From positions 5,220,501 through 5,284,500 of the forward strand of contig OY755197.1 in assembly GCA_963576735.1 (NCBI GenBank): a stretch of 64,000 nucleotides of DNA. The letters run 5' to 3'. This document shows positions 19,701 to 24,015 of this stretch, piece by piece. Within the stretch, counting starts at the first letter, position 1; each line of letters begins with the position of its first letter. Below the pieces are notes generated by a model. That model was not told the origin of the DNA. It saw nothing but the letters and a program-made list of their open reading frames with translations, and ran no database searches. This stretch comes from Bedellia somnulentella. Its lineage: Eukaryota > Arthropoda > Insecta > Lepidoptera > Bedelliidae. Position numbers and translations under genes: made by a program.

Positions 19701-21386
19701 ACAATTGGTTCACTTGAGAATGCACACAAAAGCTTAGGTAACTTTCTCCGAATCCAAACAGACAACGACCCAGACAACTGGAGCAATTGGATACCATTTT
19801 GGTGCTTTGCCCAAAACACGTCAGTGCATACTTCAACGGGGTACACACCTTTTGAACTCGTCTTTGGGAAGGTTTGTAATATACCAACTAATCTTATCAA
19901 AGAGACAGTTGACCCACTATATAACTACGAAAGTTATCCTCAGCAATTAAAATATCAGTTACAAATAACTCAAAAACAAGCTAGAGATAATTTAATTAAA
20001 AGTAAGACAATAAGAAAAGCATCATACGATACAAACTCTAATCCTATTACATACTATCCAAATGATTTAATATTGGTCAAAAATGAAACAGGCAATAAGT
20101 TCACCAGTATTTATTCAGGTCCTTACAAGGTTATACGAGATATTCCACCAAATGTCGAAATTGATAAAAATGGAAAAGTTGATTTAGTACATAAGAATAG
20201 AACTAAGAAGTATATTACTCTCTAATATCCGAATAATAATGTAATCTTTAGTTATAAATTTCATATATAACCAATGATATGATGTAATCTTTAGTTATAA
20301 ATTTCATATATAACCAATGTATAAAAAAAAAATATTGAAATGTATTGTCATATTTTTTTTCTCTTACCGAGGGAGGTGTAGAGTTATATACCTATATCTT
20401 ATAGCTTCTATCTATATCCTTATTATAGTTCATGATGCGCACGTGTAATCTAAATATATCTTAGTCGAACCTTACTCGTTGTCTCATTTACTTGTCTCCA
20501 ACCGCCATCCTTATACGTTACTCACAAAGAAACATAACGAATCCGCCGCTATTCACTCCTTCGGCCAGAAGATTAAATCATGGGTTCTTTTGCACCAAGA
20601 TGCCTAATACAAATTCTTGTTTATAGTATTGGTTGTTTGTTGTTGATTAGTTGGAGGCTACTTAGAACCGATACGGGTGAAAATGATGTAATAAATAAAA
20701 AAAGATTTTTTTTTAACAGTCTTGAACGACAACAGCAAAAAAGAGCACAGTTAAAGCTATTCAAGCTAACTCAGCTATTTAGAAAAAGATTTTTGTATGT
20801 TAAAAAATACCATATTTTTCATTTGTATTTTAACTATGAAAACCAAATCTGCTGCAGGAAAAACGACCTTACTCTTACCTAACCACACATACATATACTC
20901 ACGCCGTCGTTAGTTCCCGTTGGAATAGGCAGACTATCAATCGCCACTTTGTACTATCCTGGCAAATCTCTCGATCTTCTTCTACATTCGTCAACCTTTC
21001 ATACTCTTTATTCTTCACGGTTCGGACGCCTGCCTTTACCTAAACTACTTAATTTATAAGCTTACCTTGTATTCAAACCAATGGGATACCGGTAAATTGT
21101 GGTTTACTACCAAGCTATCAAATATATGTCTTTTCACATAAGTAGAGCCATGCCTCCCATCGTCACACTTACTAATATTAACACTTTTAAGAAAGTCTGA
21201 AATTAACTCAGTTCTATTGAAGAATATAGAAGACAAGTCATTGAAATGCACCACAGATCTTTGATCAGAATGTTCTTTCATATAATTCGAAATAGATTGC
21301 AACTCATTTTTCACTTCGGTTGTGTTTATTGAATAACTTTGAGTACTTAATTTCAACAATGAAAGTAGTATAAGTAACACGGACAT
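7684..21386 (-). CDS. secreted papain-family (C1A, cathepsin-like) cysteine peptidase, 8 coding exons
   Basis: Exons (minus strand): 21066-21386, 14319-14471, 11979-12101, 10938-11071, 10437-10569, 8867-9027, 8271-8405, 7684-7744. Every junction is GT-AG, phases agree, and the sum is 1,221 bp (406 aa plus TAA). ATG 21386 gives a hydrophobic signal peptide (MSVLLILLSLL). A novel N-terminal extension follows (about residues 20-100, with possible N-glycosylation at NTT, NRT and NIS). Next is an I29 inhibitor propeptide spanning the exon 1/2 junction (WFEYK|NVFDKRY, then KKWTSNLKHVAEHN, ERFNIN-like). The mature enzyme starts near VDWR (200). Catalytic residues are Gln214, Cys220 (NCGACYAFA), His358 (NHAMLLVGY) and Asn374 (LLNWWG), with a GCEGG motif in exon 5. 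Likely a zymogen acting in lysosome, gut or extracellular space. Tyr221 and Trp375 replace the usual Trp and Ser next to catalytic residues. The N-terminal extension fits no family I know. Confidence 0.88.
7846..8040 (+). other. unassigned ORF, plus strand
   Basis: 64-codon open frame ending NLDEKIVDLNAAQ. The first codon is TTG followed by ATG. Ser/Arg/Gln-rich and hydrophilic, with no recognised domain. It faces the last exon of the peptidase gene (7684-7744) tail to tail. It could be a terminal exon or chance. Confidence 0.25.
8271..8405 (-). CDS. C1A peptidase exon 7 (active-site His and Asn)
   Basis: Reads SGIYDDPFC ... NHAMLLVGY ... LLNWWGPHWGENGYM and stops at a split codon (AG|GTAAGT). 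Confidence 0.92.
8530..8660 (-). mobile_element. SINE-B partial copy
   Basis: 3' half only, in peptidase intron 7: CATACATATACTCACGGC tail, GGGGTAGCCAGAGCTAAGGA and GGGGAAAAGATGG blocks. Confidence 0.75.
8697..8775 (+). mobile_element. SINE-C remnant
   Basis: Diverged piece of the SINE-C middle (GGCTGA...GGCGATAGGCCT...ACACTGTCC). Confidence 0.5.
8867..9027 (-). CDS. C1A peptidase exon 6
   Basis: Starts NGVCLANPWYP, includes IGPLAVAVNASPKTFQLY, and ends in a split Arg codon (AG|GTAACT). The GPLAVAVNA motif is standard for C1A enzymes. Confidence 0.9.
9293..10018 (+). pseudogene. maT/mori-type mariner transposase relic (DD37D)
   Basis: One frame runs from DLGLRAYR through HRDILFTDE (first catalytic Asp), QHGHHPSSIMI, FCEKGVKT, FQLDSTPAHKAKTTQ (second Asp), SPHLNLLDYK (third Asp) to IEDWPRRLKAF and a TAA at 10016-10018. 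Counting residues between the second and third Asp gives 37, the DD37D spacing of maT elements common in moths. Three in-frame TAG stops (9452, 9563, 9842) kill it. At the last two the family normally has Trp, consistent with TGG-to-TAG decay. The N-terminal helix-turn-helix is missing and no TIRs were found. It lies in intron 5 of the peptidase gene, opposite strand. Confidence 0.88.
10150..10260 (+). repeat. dispersed repeat fragment
   Basis: Contains TTTCGTTTGTCTGTTAACAA and AACCACACAACCGATATAAA, resembling the start of a widespread lepidopteran repeat also represented at 42418-42612. Confidence 0.4.
10437..10569 (-). CDS. C1A peptidase exon 5
   Basis: Too short for simple ORF calling. 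Reads AQQIVDCS ... GCEGGSLRAAL ... YPYVGW, the classic region after the first helix. Acceptor TTTTAG, donor GTGAGG. Confidence 0.88.
10625..10865 (+). mobile_element. tRNA-derived SINE (SINE-H), copy 1
   Basis: tRNA-like head GCCGCGGTAAAGCACTCGTC with a B-box-like GGTCTCAAACCGGGC. The body contains GTGCTTCGGAGGGCACGTTAA and ends with ACCCGCACTTGGCCATTGTG. Related pieces at 39950-40045 and 55928-55990. Confidence 0.65.
10938..11071 (-). CDS. C1A peptidase exon 4 (active-site Cys)
   Basis: Acceptor GTCCAG, donor GTATGT, ends in a split Ser codon. Encodes VDWRSQGF ... QQYNCGACYAFA ... RRWSEL, containing oxyanion Gln214 and nucleophile Cys220. Confidence 0.9.
11135..11265 (-). mobile_element. 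SINE-B copy with internal deletion
   Basis: Tail (CATATACTCACGGCCACAAAT) joined directly to the head half (GTTTCCAACCGCATCG ... GCCGGCACTACACGG). Confidence 0.7.
11293..11493 (+). other. unassigned 66-aa ORF on the strand opposite the peptidase intron
   Basis: Real ATG at 11293 (second ATG at 11311). Asn/Ser/Thr-rich, then a Pro/Tyr-rich end (ILPPYQPYQLYGVPGPQRPP) and C-terminal SVSYI. It looks like a cytoplasmic tail or late-domain-like sequence, but no family is recognised. It begins directly after a SINE-B head, so an upstream part may have been cut off. Possible gene fragment or chance. Confidence 0.3.
11979..12101 (-). CDS. C1A peptidase exon 3
   Basis: 41 codons; acceptor TTACAG, donor GTAAGC. 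Continues the propeptide (SSTDYLRNVLKLIDTV ... HRKTPRR). The basic TPRR end lies directly before the mature domain, a plausible activation site. Confidence 0.8.
12249..12380 (-). mobile_element. MITE-D copy 1
   Basis: Short terminal repeats GCTAGTACGAGC / GCTCATGCTAGC. The body shares ACTGCCATCTC...CGCACTTAC...AGTATCGTATACTG with copies at 21747 and 47475. Confidence 0.65.
12431..12702 (+). mobile_element. SINE-B, near full length
   Basis: Head GCTGTGTAGTGTCGGCTTAG through to GCCGTGAGTGAGATGG and a GTATGTATGTAT tail. Confidence 0.8.
12851..13085 (-). mobile_element. RTE-clade LINE 3' end (LINE-E), copy 1
   Basis: The complement carries the RTE RT C-terminal coding region (VLEWRPRTG / SVGRPPTRWTDDL type, decayed here) and a 3' UTR GTCCAACAGTGGACATTTAT. 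Confidence 0.7.
13092..13320 (+). mobile_element. SINE-B, tail lost
   Basis: Head GCTGTGTAGTGTCGGCTTAG to CTCTGGCTACCCC; the terminal GTGAGTATATG tail is degraded. Confidence 0.78.
13430..13640 (-). mobile_element. common lepidopteran retroelement 3' end
   Basis: The complement reads GGAAGAGATCGCTTTTAGCG ... GTGCAATAAAGAGTTATTC and ends in ATTCT-like short repeats. I recognise this as a very common moth non-LTR terminus; clade (CR1-like?) is a guess. Confidence 0.5.
13764..13877 (-). mobile_element. SINE-B partial copy
   Basis: 3' half only, from ACGGCTATAAATCCCTAGAA to GGGGAAAAAATGG. Confidence 0.75.
13929..14302 (-). mobile_element. tRNA-derived SINE-C, full length
   Basis: The complement starts with a tRNA-like head (GATAGCCCAGTGGGTAGAAC A-box; GTTCAAATCC B-box near 14250), a body with ACGTGA-rich text, and ends CGGCGTGAACGTTTATG with TTATG repeats. 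The head lies about 17 bp from the donor of peptidase exon 2. Confidence 0.8.
14319..14471 (-). CDS. C1A peptidase exon 2 (I29 propeptide)
   Basis: 51 codons between TTTCAG and GTAAGT; encodes the ERFNIN-like helix and HLNNLADL. The tRNA-like head of a SINE begins only about 17 bp past the donor. Confidence 0.88.
14620..14758 (+). repeat. 5' LTR
   Basis: 139 bp, TGTAGAG...CCTTATA; unusually short for the mdg1 group and ending TA rather than CA. Confidence 0.93.
14759..14777 (+). promoter_or_regulatory. primer binding site
   Basis: TGGCGACCGTGAC directly abuts the 5' LTR; from memory this is the tRNA-Arg-type site used by 412/mdg1 elements. Confidence 0.75.
14906..15166 (+). CDS. small single-pass membrane protein ORF, 5' of gag
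   Basis: 86 aa from ATG 14906 (context AAAATGGG). Residues 1-38 are polar with two overlapping sequon-like sites (NNITT); Gly2 and Thr6 fit a loose N-myristoylation pattern. One strong hydrophobic segment follows (about residues 40-60, ISWCMLIILLMFVLISAVF), then a Cys- and Arg/Lys-rich tail (RYCAKCFNKRVDRG). It sits about 150 bp after the LTR and 208 bp before gag, so it is the first ORF on the genomic RNA. 412/mdg1 elements are reported to have short upstream ORFs; whether those encode a membrane protein I cannot say. Function unknown; membrane anchoring or viroporin-like action are guesses. Confidence 0.6.
   Translation: MGTTYTTPKPPVQTPVTAQIGYQNNITTNSVDIHIGIISWCMLIILLMFVLISAVFVLRYCAKCFNKRVDRGVDAGMLRMQRVSKV
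15374..16573 (+). CDS. gag
   Basis: 399 aa from ATG 15374. An alpha-helical capsid-like central part (ASLLEDMRTVLLAQKGATAI, then RQDDKSISEFGRELSELFVD) resembles mdg1-group Gag. The C-terminal 130 residues are Arg/Gly/Asn-rich (RNRGNYYQGRNF, GRGRGRYPGK) and carry no CCHC zinc knuckle, so RNA binding probably relies on the RG-rich tail. It ends QFFRD-TAA and overlaps pol; the pol frame is +1 relative to gag. Confidence 0.9.
   Translation: MSEPYIIIKEKLKAIRTYLCKIGPKRRTGNILDEKFSEAEQLYLEYEELISKFTTLVSQKLVEKSIIDEVYIESNEIVTLYSEIQTYCKQEKSSKMDTFDLKTALNLLPVMNDDQTSIKQLIDNIDYYGSLLKSSECQQNLIKFVLKSRLSQSAKIKLQNNYANIASLLEDMRTVLLAQKGATAIQTKLQQIRQDDKSISEFGRELSELFVDLTISQANGNSESFSVLKPLNEKTAIKKFGDGLRNRRISTIIAARNFTSLKDAIQAAVDEEVSSPGTSGQVLNMNTNSHKNYNFRNRGNYYQGRNFNTRSLHCGHFSNSRGRPPHMQPEQSSRGDYWKRGTSRMSHAAGRGRGRYPGKSYYTNNNFTGRSRRNNINFMDNTQSNTAEKPENLNQFFRD
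16559..16573 (+). promoter_or_regulatory. candidate +1 ribosomal frameshift site between gag and pol
   Basis: In gag frame: TTT TTT CGT GAC TAA. The pol frame is open only from 16554 (after a TGA at 16551-16553) and lies +1. A slip of P-site TTT (16562-16564) onto TTC moves decoding to GTG (16566), the pol frame. UUU_CGU is the established +1 site of influenza A PA-X, and UUU_CGN of plant amalgaviruses; the parallel here is inference. Confidence 0.55.
16566..20225 (+). CDS. pol: protease, reverse transcriptase, RNase H, integrase
   Basis: 1,219 codons counted from GTG 16566, which is a frame position and not a start; expression is presumably by frameshift from gag. Domains with approximate residues: aspartic protease 20-110 (DTGAT at 29, ILGHDFL near 99); RT 270-560 (WSSPILLVPKK, YLDDLIV near 453); RNase H 600-715 (LQTDASG, KELLAIVWG, LTDHKPL, AADALSRI); integrase 880-1200 (HHCC with GHAGIRRM and CVKCQTQK; DDE with LDIVGPLP, TDRGSEF and SLENAHK); and a GPYKVI end module. 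All catalytic residues are present with no stops. About 20 extra residues sit between the AFSP and LPQGLK motifs of RT. Stop TAA at 20223-20225. Confidence 0.93.
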   Translation: MTNHYMFACDNSLTVQLTLYNQCYDWLIDTGATISAIKYKHCVEQNLYYEQRTLIKGIGGVLETIGYVCLSLTAYDKVFDHIFYVFKTLPCKSYGILGHDFLNKYKANLDLHTNSITITNIYNESITLPMRHGYAKEVLSIPPRSESIHFVDTIESNDIIICSNELSDGVYMANSLARPRNGKIPVKILNTTDKEVYLNNFNIVTQRLSDYKVCVFDKCKNNSDRVKQLFSILKLSHLNTEEKRSIETICAKYPDIFHLPGDQLTTTNLGEQNIHLKPNATPVYTKPYRLPHSQKLEISKQIKQMLDDEIIEPTNSEWSSPILLVPKKSNSNEKQWRLVIDYRKLNEKIEEDKFPLPNITEILDSLAGAIYFTHLDCFSGYNQINLSENSRKYTAFSPGNIQINETSGKQENYNCAGQFQMRRLPQGLKISPNSFSRIVTLAMSGLTYEKCFVYLDDLIVFGRNLENHNKNLIDVFERLRKVNLKLNPNKCNFLRKEILYLGHIVTENGVLPDPEKIKIMQEYPVPKNLNDVKRFVAFANYYRKFINGFAEIAHPLNKLCRKNIPFIWNSECEKAFHKLKNCLITPPLLSYPDFSDNNEFKLQTDASGFAIGAILANGDNKPVAYASRTLNKNELNYPTIEKELLAIVWGVKHFRPYLYGRKFKILTDHKPLVYLFNMRDPSSRLLKFRMVLEEYDFIVEYVKGSSNAAADALSRIKLSSTDLKEMSDVINVMTRAQRKKMTTDSSGSDQPKVVSQTYSEYVELLYSNERELRNIKKHNNKIKESKSLMFVPQLKKIFIKPFSQSQRTRDDFARELVQMCEEFNIKEIYIVKNNYNNIFIEKLLKTMNKMKDVTGPRPRLNVLNNNNIKRINDKDDRRVIINDFHILPTSGHAGIRRMYNNIKKYYFWPGLYEDVKKFVNKCVKCQTQKYTNKYIKEPMVITTTANSAFEKIYLDIVGPLPKDIYNNVYILTIQCELTKFLEAYPLTSKSSIDVAKSMVSNFILRYGIPKTIATDRGSEFLSSTLQEVCRILQIKQLNSTAYHHQTIGSLENAHKSLGNFLRIQTDNDPDNWSNWIPFWCFAQNTSVHTSTGYTPFELVFGKVCNIPTNLIKETVDPLYNYESYPQQLKYQLQITQKQARDNLIKSKTIRKASYDTNSNPITYYPNDLILVKNETGNKFTSIYSGPYKVIRDIPPNVEIDKNGKVDLVHKNRTKKYITL
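20240..20319 (+). repeat. 43-bp tandem duplication in the element's 3' UTR
   Basis: TGTAATCTTTAGTTATAAAT...ACCAATG occurs twice with a 43-bp period; no differences seen. Confidence 0.85.
20369..20376 (+). promoter_or_regulatory. polypurine tract
   Basis: GAGGGAGG immediately before the 3' LTR. Confidence 0.7.
20377..20515 (+). repeat. 3' LTR
   Basis: 139 bp; identical by eye to 14620-14758. Confidence 0.93.
20886..21045 (-). mobile_element. LINE-A 3' end fragment
   Basis: CATACATATACTCACGCCGT, GTTGGAATAGGCAGACTATC and ATCGCCACTTTGTACTATCC in tail-first order, ending near the donor of peptidase exon 1. Confidence 0.7.
21066..21386 (-). CDS. C1A peptidase exon 1
   Basis: 107 codons: start ATG, signal peptide and N-terminal extension, ending WFEYK|GTAAGC, phase 0. 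An in-frame TTG upstream (21404) is not taken as the start. Confidence 0.85.
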
Positions 21387-21746
21387 GTTAAAATGAGTGT
21401 GCAAAACGCAAAATTGGCATTTGAGTAATTTAATAGCTTCATTTGCAAAGTCAGCGTTAATGTGACGTCAACTTCATACTTATAAGTTCATATTACTTGT
21501 TCATACAAACATTATTATTTATAGCCAACTTGAGACGTAAAAACACAAAATATTAATGGAATTAAGAATTAAAAAAGTAAACACGTATATGCACTCGCTA
21601 TGATAAGCAGAGAAAGACTTCAAAATACAGGACTTACAAAATTTATAATTCTTGTTAGACAAAAAATGAAAGGGACGGCCTAAGCATAAGATTTTATTAA
21701 TGGGTTCTGATAAAAAATAATTTAAAGTGCTGTTCTGATCAGTATA

Positions 21747-21878
21747 GCAAGTACGAGCACTATTTTATCGACACAATAACGGTTAGAATGAGATGGCAGT
21801 ATACGATACTGAGTAAGTGCGTAAGAGATGGCTGCTTTATCCCACGCGATAACTAATTTAAACACGGCTCTTGCTGGC
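21747..21878 (+). mobile_element. MITE-D copy 2
   Basis: GCAAGTACGAGC ... GGCTCTTGCTGG ends; body GAGATGGCAGTATACGATAC and GTGCGTAAGAGATGGCTG. Confidence 0.68.
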
Positions 21879-21887
21879 CCTTCTGGA

Positions 21888-22275
21888 GTTCATATCAAGA
21901 TCACACGATACATTTCATTCCCCCAAAAATCTACACAAAGACCCGGCTCCTGTGCTGCCCTCATCTATCGGCTTCCCGCGACCTTGGCCAAGTCGTCGGT
22001 CCACCTTGTGGGAGGCCTACCCACACTGCGTCGTCCGGTACGTGGCCGCCACTCCAGAACCTTCGAGCCCCAACGGCCGTCAGTTCTGCGTGCAATGTGC
22101 CTTGCCTATTGCCACTTAAGTTTAGCAACTCTTCGGGCTATATCAGTGACCCCGGATCTTCTACGGATGGAGGAGTCGTTGCGGATTCGCACGGAGTGAA
22201 ACTAATTACAAACATCACCTCATTACCGTTTAGGTGCCTGAGCCTTCTACGAGACTTATTTAAAGCGGCCACATC
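21888..22275 (-). mobile_element. RTE-clade LINE 3' coding region (LINE-E), copy 2
   Basis: The complement reads RRTDGRWGSKVLEWRPRTGR then SVGRPPTRWTDDLAKVAGSR, the C-terminus of RTE-type reverse transcriptase, with stops upstream. Not functional. Confidence 0.82.
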
Positions 22276-22435
22276 TTAATGGCGTAAGTAATAAACGATA
22301 ACATACATTGGTGGAAGGTATTTGTTCTTCGACTGCAAAATTTTGGCTAAGATATTTAATAAATTATTTTCAAAAAACGCAAATTTTTACAGGTAAGAAG
22401 CGTAAATTTTCTTAAGTGTGGTTTATTAACAATTT

Positions 22436-22555
22436 TGGTAACGATGAGGCAAACAACTTGTGGAAAGACACACGGCTGATTTGGATTAGTCACGTGACAA
22501 GAGTATCCGTACACAGCGGTGTGAGGCCTGTCCCTTACCAGAAAAATATGCGCTG
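22436..22555 (+). mobile_element. SINE-C remnant
   Basis: Diverged middle segment (GATGAGGCAAAC ... CACGGCTGA ... TAGTCACGTGACA ... GGCCTGTCCC). Confidence 0.5.
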
Positions 22556-22607
22556 AAAATCAGATGATAGAAATGTCTCGTTATTTTGCAGACATTATCC
22601 ATTTGAC

Positions 22608-22815
22608 GACGTTCGTGGTCAAGTGGATAGGGGACTAACATCTCAGTCCGGAGGTCTTCGATAACCGCTGACAGCAACATTTATGTGATTAACATAAATG
22701 ACTGTATTTAATGTTATTTAAATATGTTTTATATAATTTTAAATATATCGTTGAGTAAGTATCCCATATTACAAGTTCTACTTAGTTTAGGGCTAACTTG
22801 ATCTGTAAATAATAT
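22608..22815 (+). mobile_element. tRNA-derived SINE-S, copy 1
   Basis: tRNA-like head (GTGGTCAAGTGGATAGGG; GGTCTTCGATAACCGC), then a body ending TATCGTTGAGTAAGTATCCC and TTCTACTTAGTTTAGGGCT. Confidence 0.65.
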
Positions 22816-23760
22816 TCGTCCGTAGATTTATTTTTAATACGATGTAATCGATGAAGAACAATTTTGTGACTCGGAATAATAAAACATTTCGTTTCTTAAC
22901 ATTAAATAGTTTTATTTGATCTTAAATAAAATAATTTATTTTTAGAACAGACCTGGCGCAATGTTCAAATAACATTTCATTCCACTATATTTACATTTAT
23001 GTATTTTTCCGTCACTTTTTCTAATTCAAGCTGAGAAATGGGTGATCATTATATCCAAATTTAATCGTACAGAAGACAGTTAAACTTTTTCAGTTACTCT
23101 ATGTTCCTGTTAGCTTTTGGTATAACTTTTATTCTTCGCCCTTTTACAAATAAGAATGCAAGGCGATGAGATTTTGTTGCAAAACGAAGACTTTGCCTAC
23201 ATGGGAACGGTATATTATACTTGTTGGTTTCGTTCTACATTCGCATTAATTCAACTTTACTCCTCTGATATTTTATTTAATACATAACAGAACATTATGA
23301 TAAAAGGAAGCAAAGTTAGCCATTACAGGTGAAATGGATTCTAAGTGCTGTGACCTATATCATGATGACTATTTTTTTAACACACTATATGTTTATGAAT
23401 ACGTTTGCTAAATATGTCAAGAATAGCTTAGTGAGCAGATTCGTTTTATTTCGTATAAATGTAAATGTAAATATACTTTTAACTCCAAAAATTATTACAT
23501 TAAAAATGTTAATTATATATATTAAAAATCCAGCTTTTCTTGTGTGACGTAGATTTTAAAATACATGATCACCCATACAGCATGAAACACTGTCATTGAC
23601 CTTTAATATATTATCAATAATTTTACAACACATAATCTTCCACATACATAAAATATGCCATAATTATCATCGTAAAAGATTAGAATTAAAACTCCTAATT
23701 TCCGAAGTTCTAAATAAATGATTTCTCTTAACAACGAAAATAGAATATGGTCATATATGT
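22816..23760. other. intergenic, nothing recognised
   Basis: AT-rich spacer between the peptidase promoter side and the 3' end of the BED/BESS gene. Short open frames only, with no recognised motif. Confidence 0.6.
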
Positions 23761-23761
23761 T

Positions 23762-24015
23762 TCACTCCATCTGCTCTCTAAGTAATCTCTGAATGATTTG
23801 CCCTTGAAATTTGATACATTTTTTAGGGGGCAATTGTTTTAACAAGGATGCAACATAAAGGCCAAATCTATCTAAAGATGAACTACTTAAACTATTCTCT
23901 TCTAATTTTCTTTTCTTGGCTCTTTTATTGGGTCTTGAATCGAATAAATCTTCATCTAAATATATTTCTTCCATCTCTGCATTTGAGCCGTCTCCGAAAC
24001 TGTTTACTTCAAACG
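23762..24015 (-). CDS. BED/BESS gene exon 5
   Basis: Acceptor taken as GGATGCAG|CG because it alone keeps phase with exon 4. The upstream AG (TTTTTTAG|GATGC) would create a stop unless exon 4 ends elsewhere. Confidence 0.78.

Larger units (their letters stand above)
14616..20519 (+). mobile_element. intact 412/mdg1-like Ty3/gypsy LTR retrotransposon
   Basis: 5,896-bp element (14620-20515) between CGTT target duplications (14616-14619, 20516-20519). The two 139-bp LTRs are identical by eye. Order: LTR, PBS, small membrane ORF, gag, pol (PR-RT-RH-IN), polypurine tract, LTR; no env. The 412/mdg1 assignment rests on RLPQGLKISPNSF, YLDDLIV and FVAFANYYRKF motifs and the TGGCGACCGTGAC primer site. 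Inserted in intron 1 of the peptidase gene in the opposite orientation. All ORFs are open, so it is young and possibly competent. Confidence 0.93.

Noticed and set aside
19666..19900. Minus-strand open frames opposite integrase
   Set aside because: Shadows of the pol coding frame; no motif.
20580..20882. 100-codon plus frame with a hydrophobic start, just after the LTR element
   Set aside because: Low-complexity Lys/Phe/Leu-rich text with no family resemblance, in the peptidase intron; likely chance.
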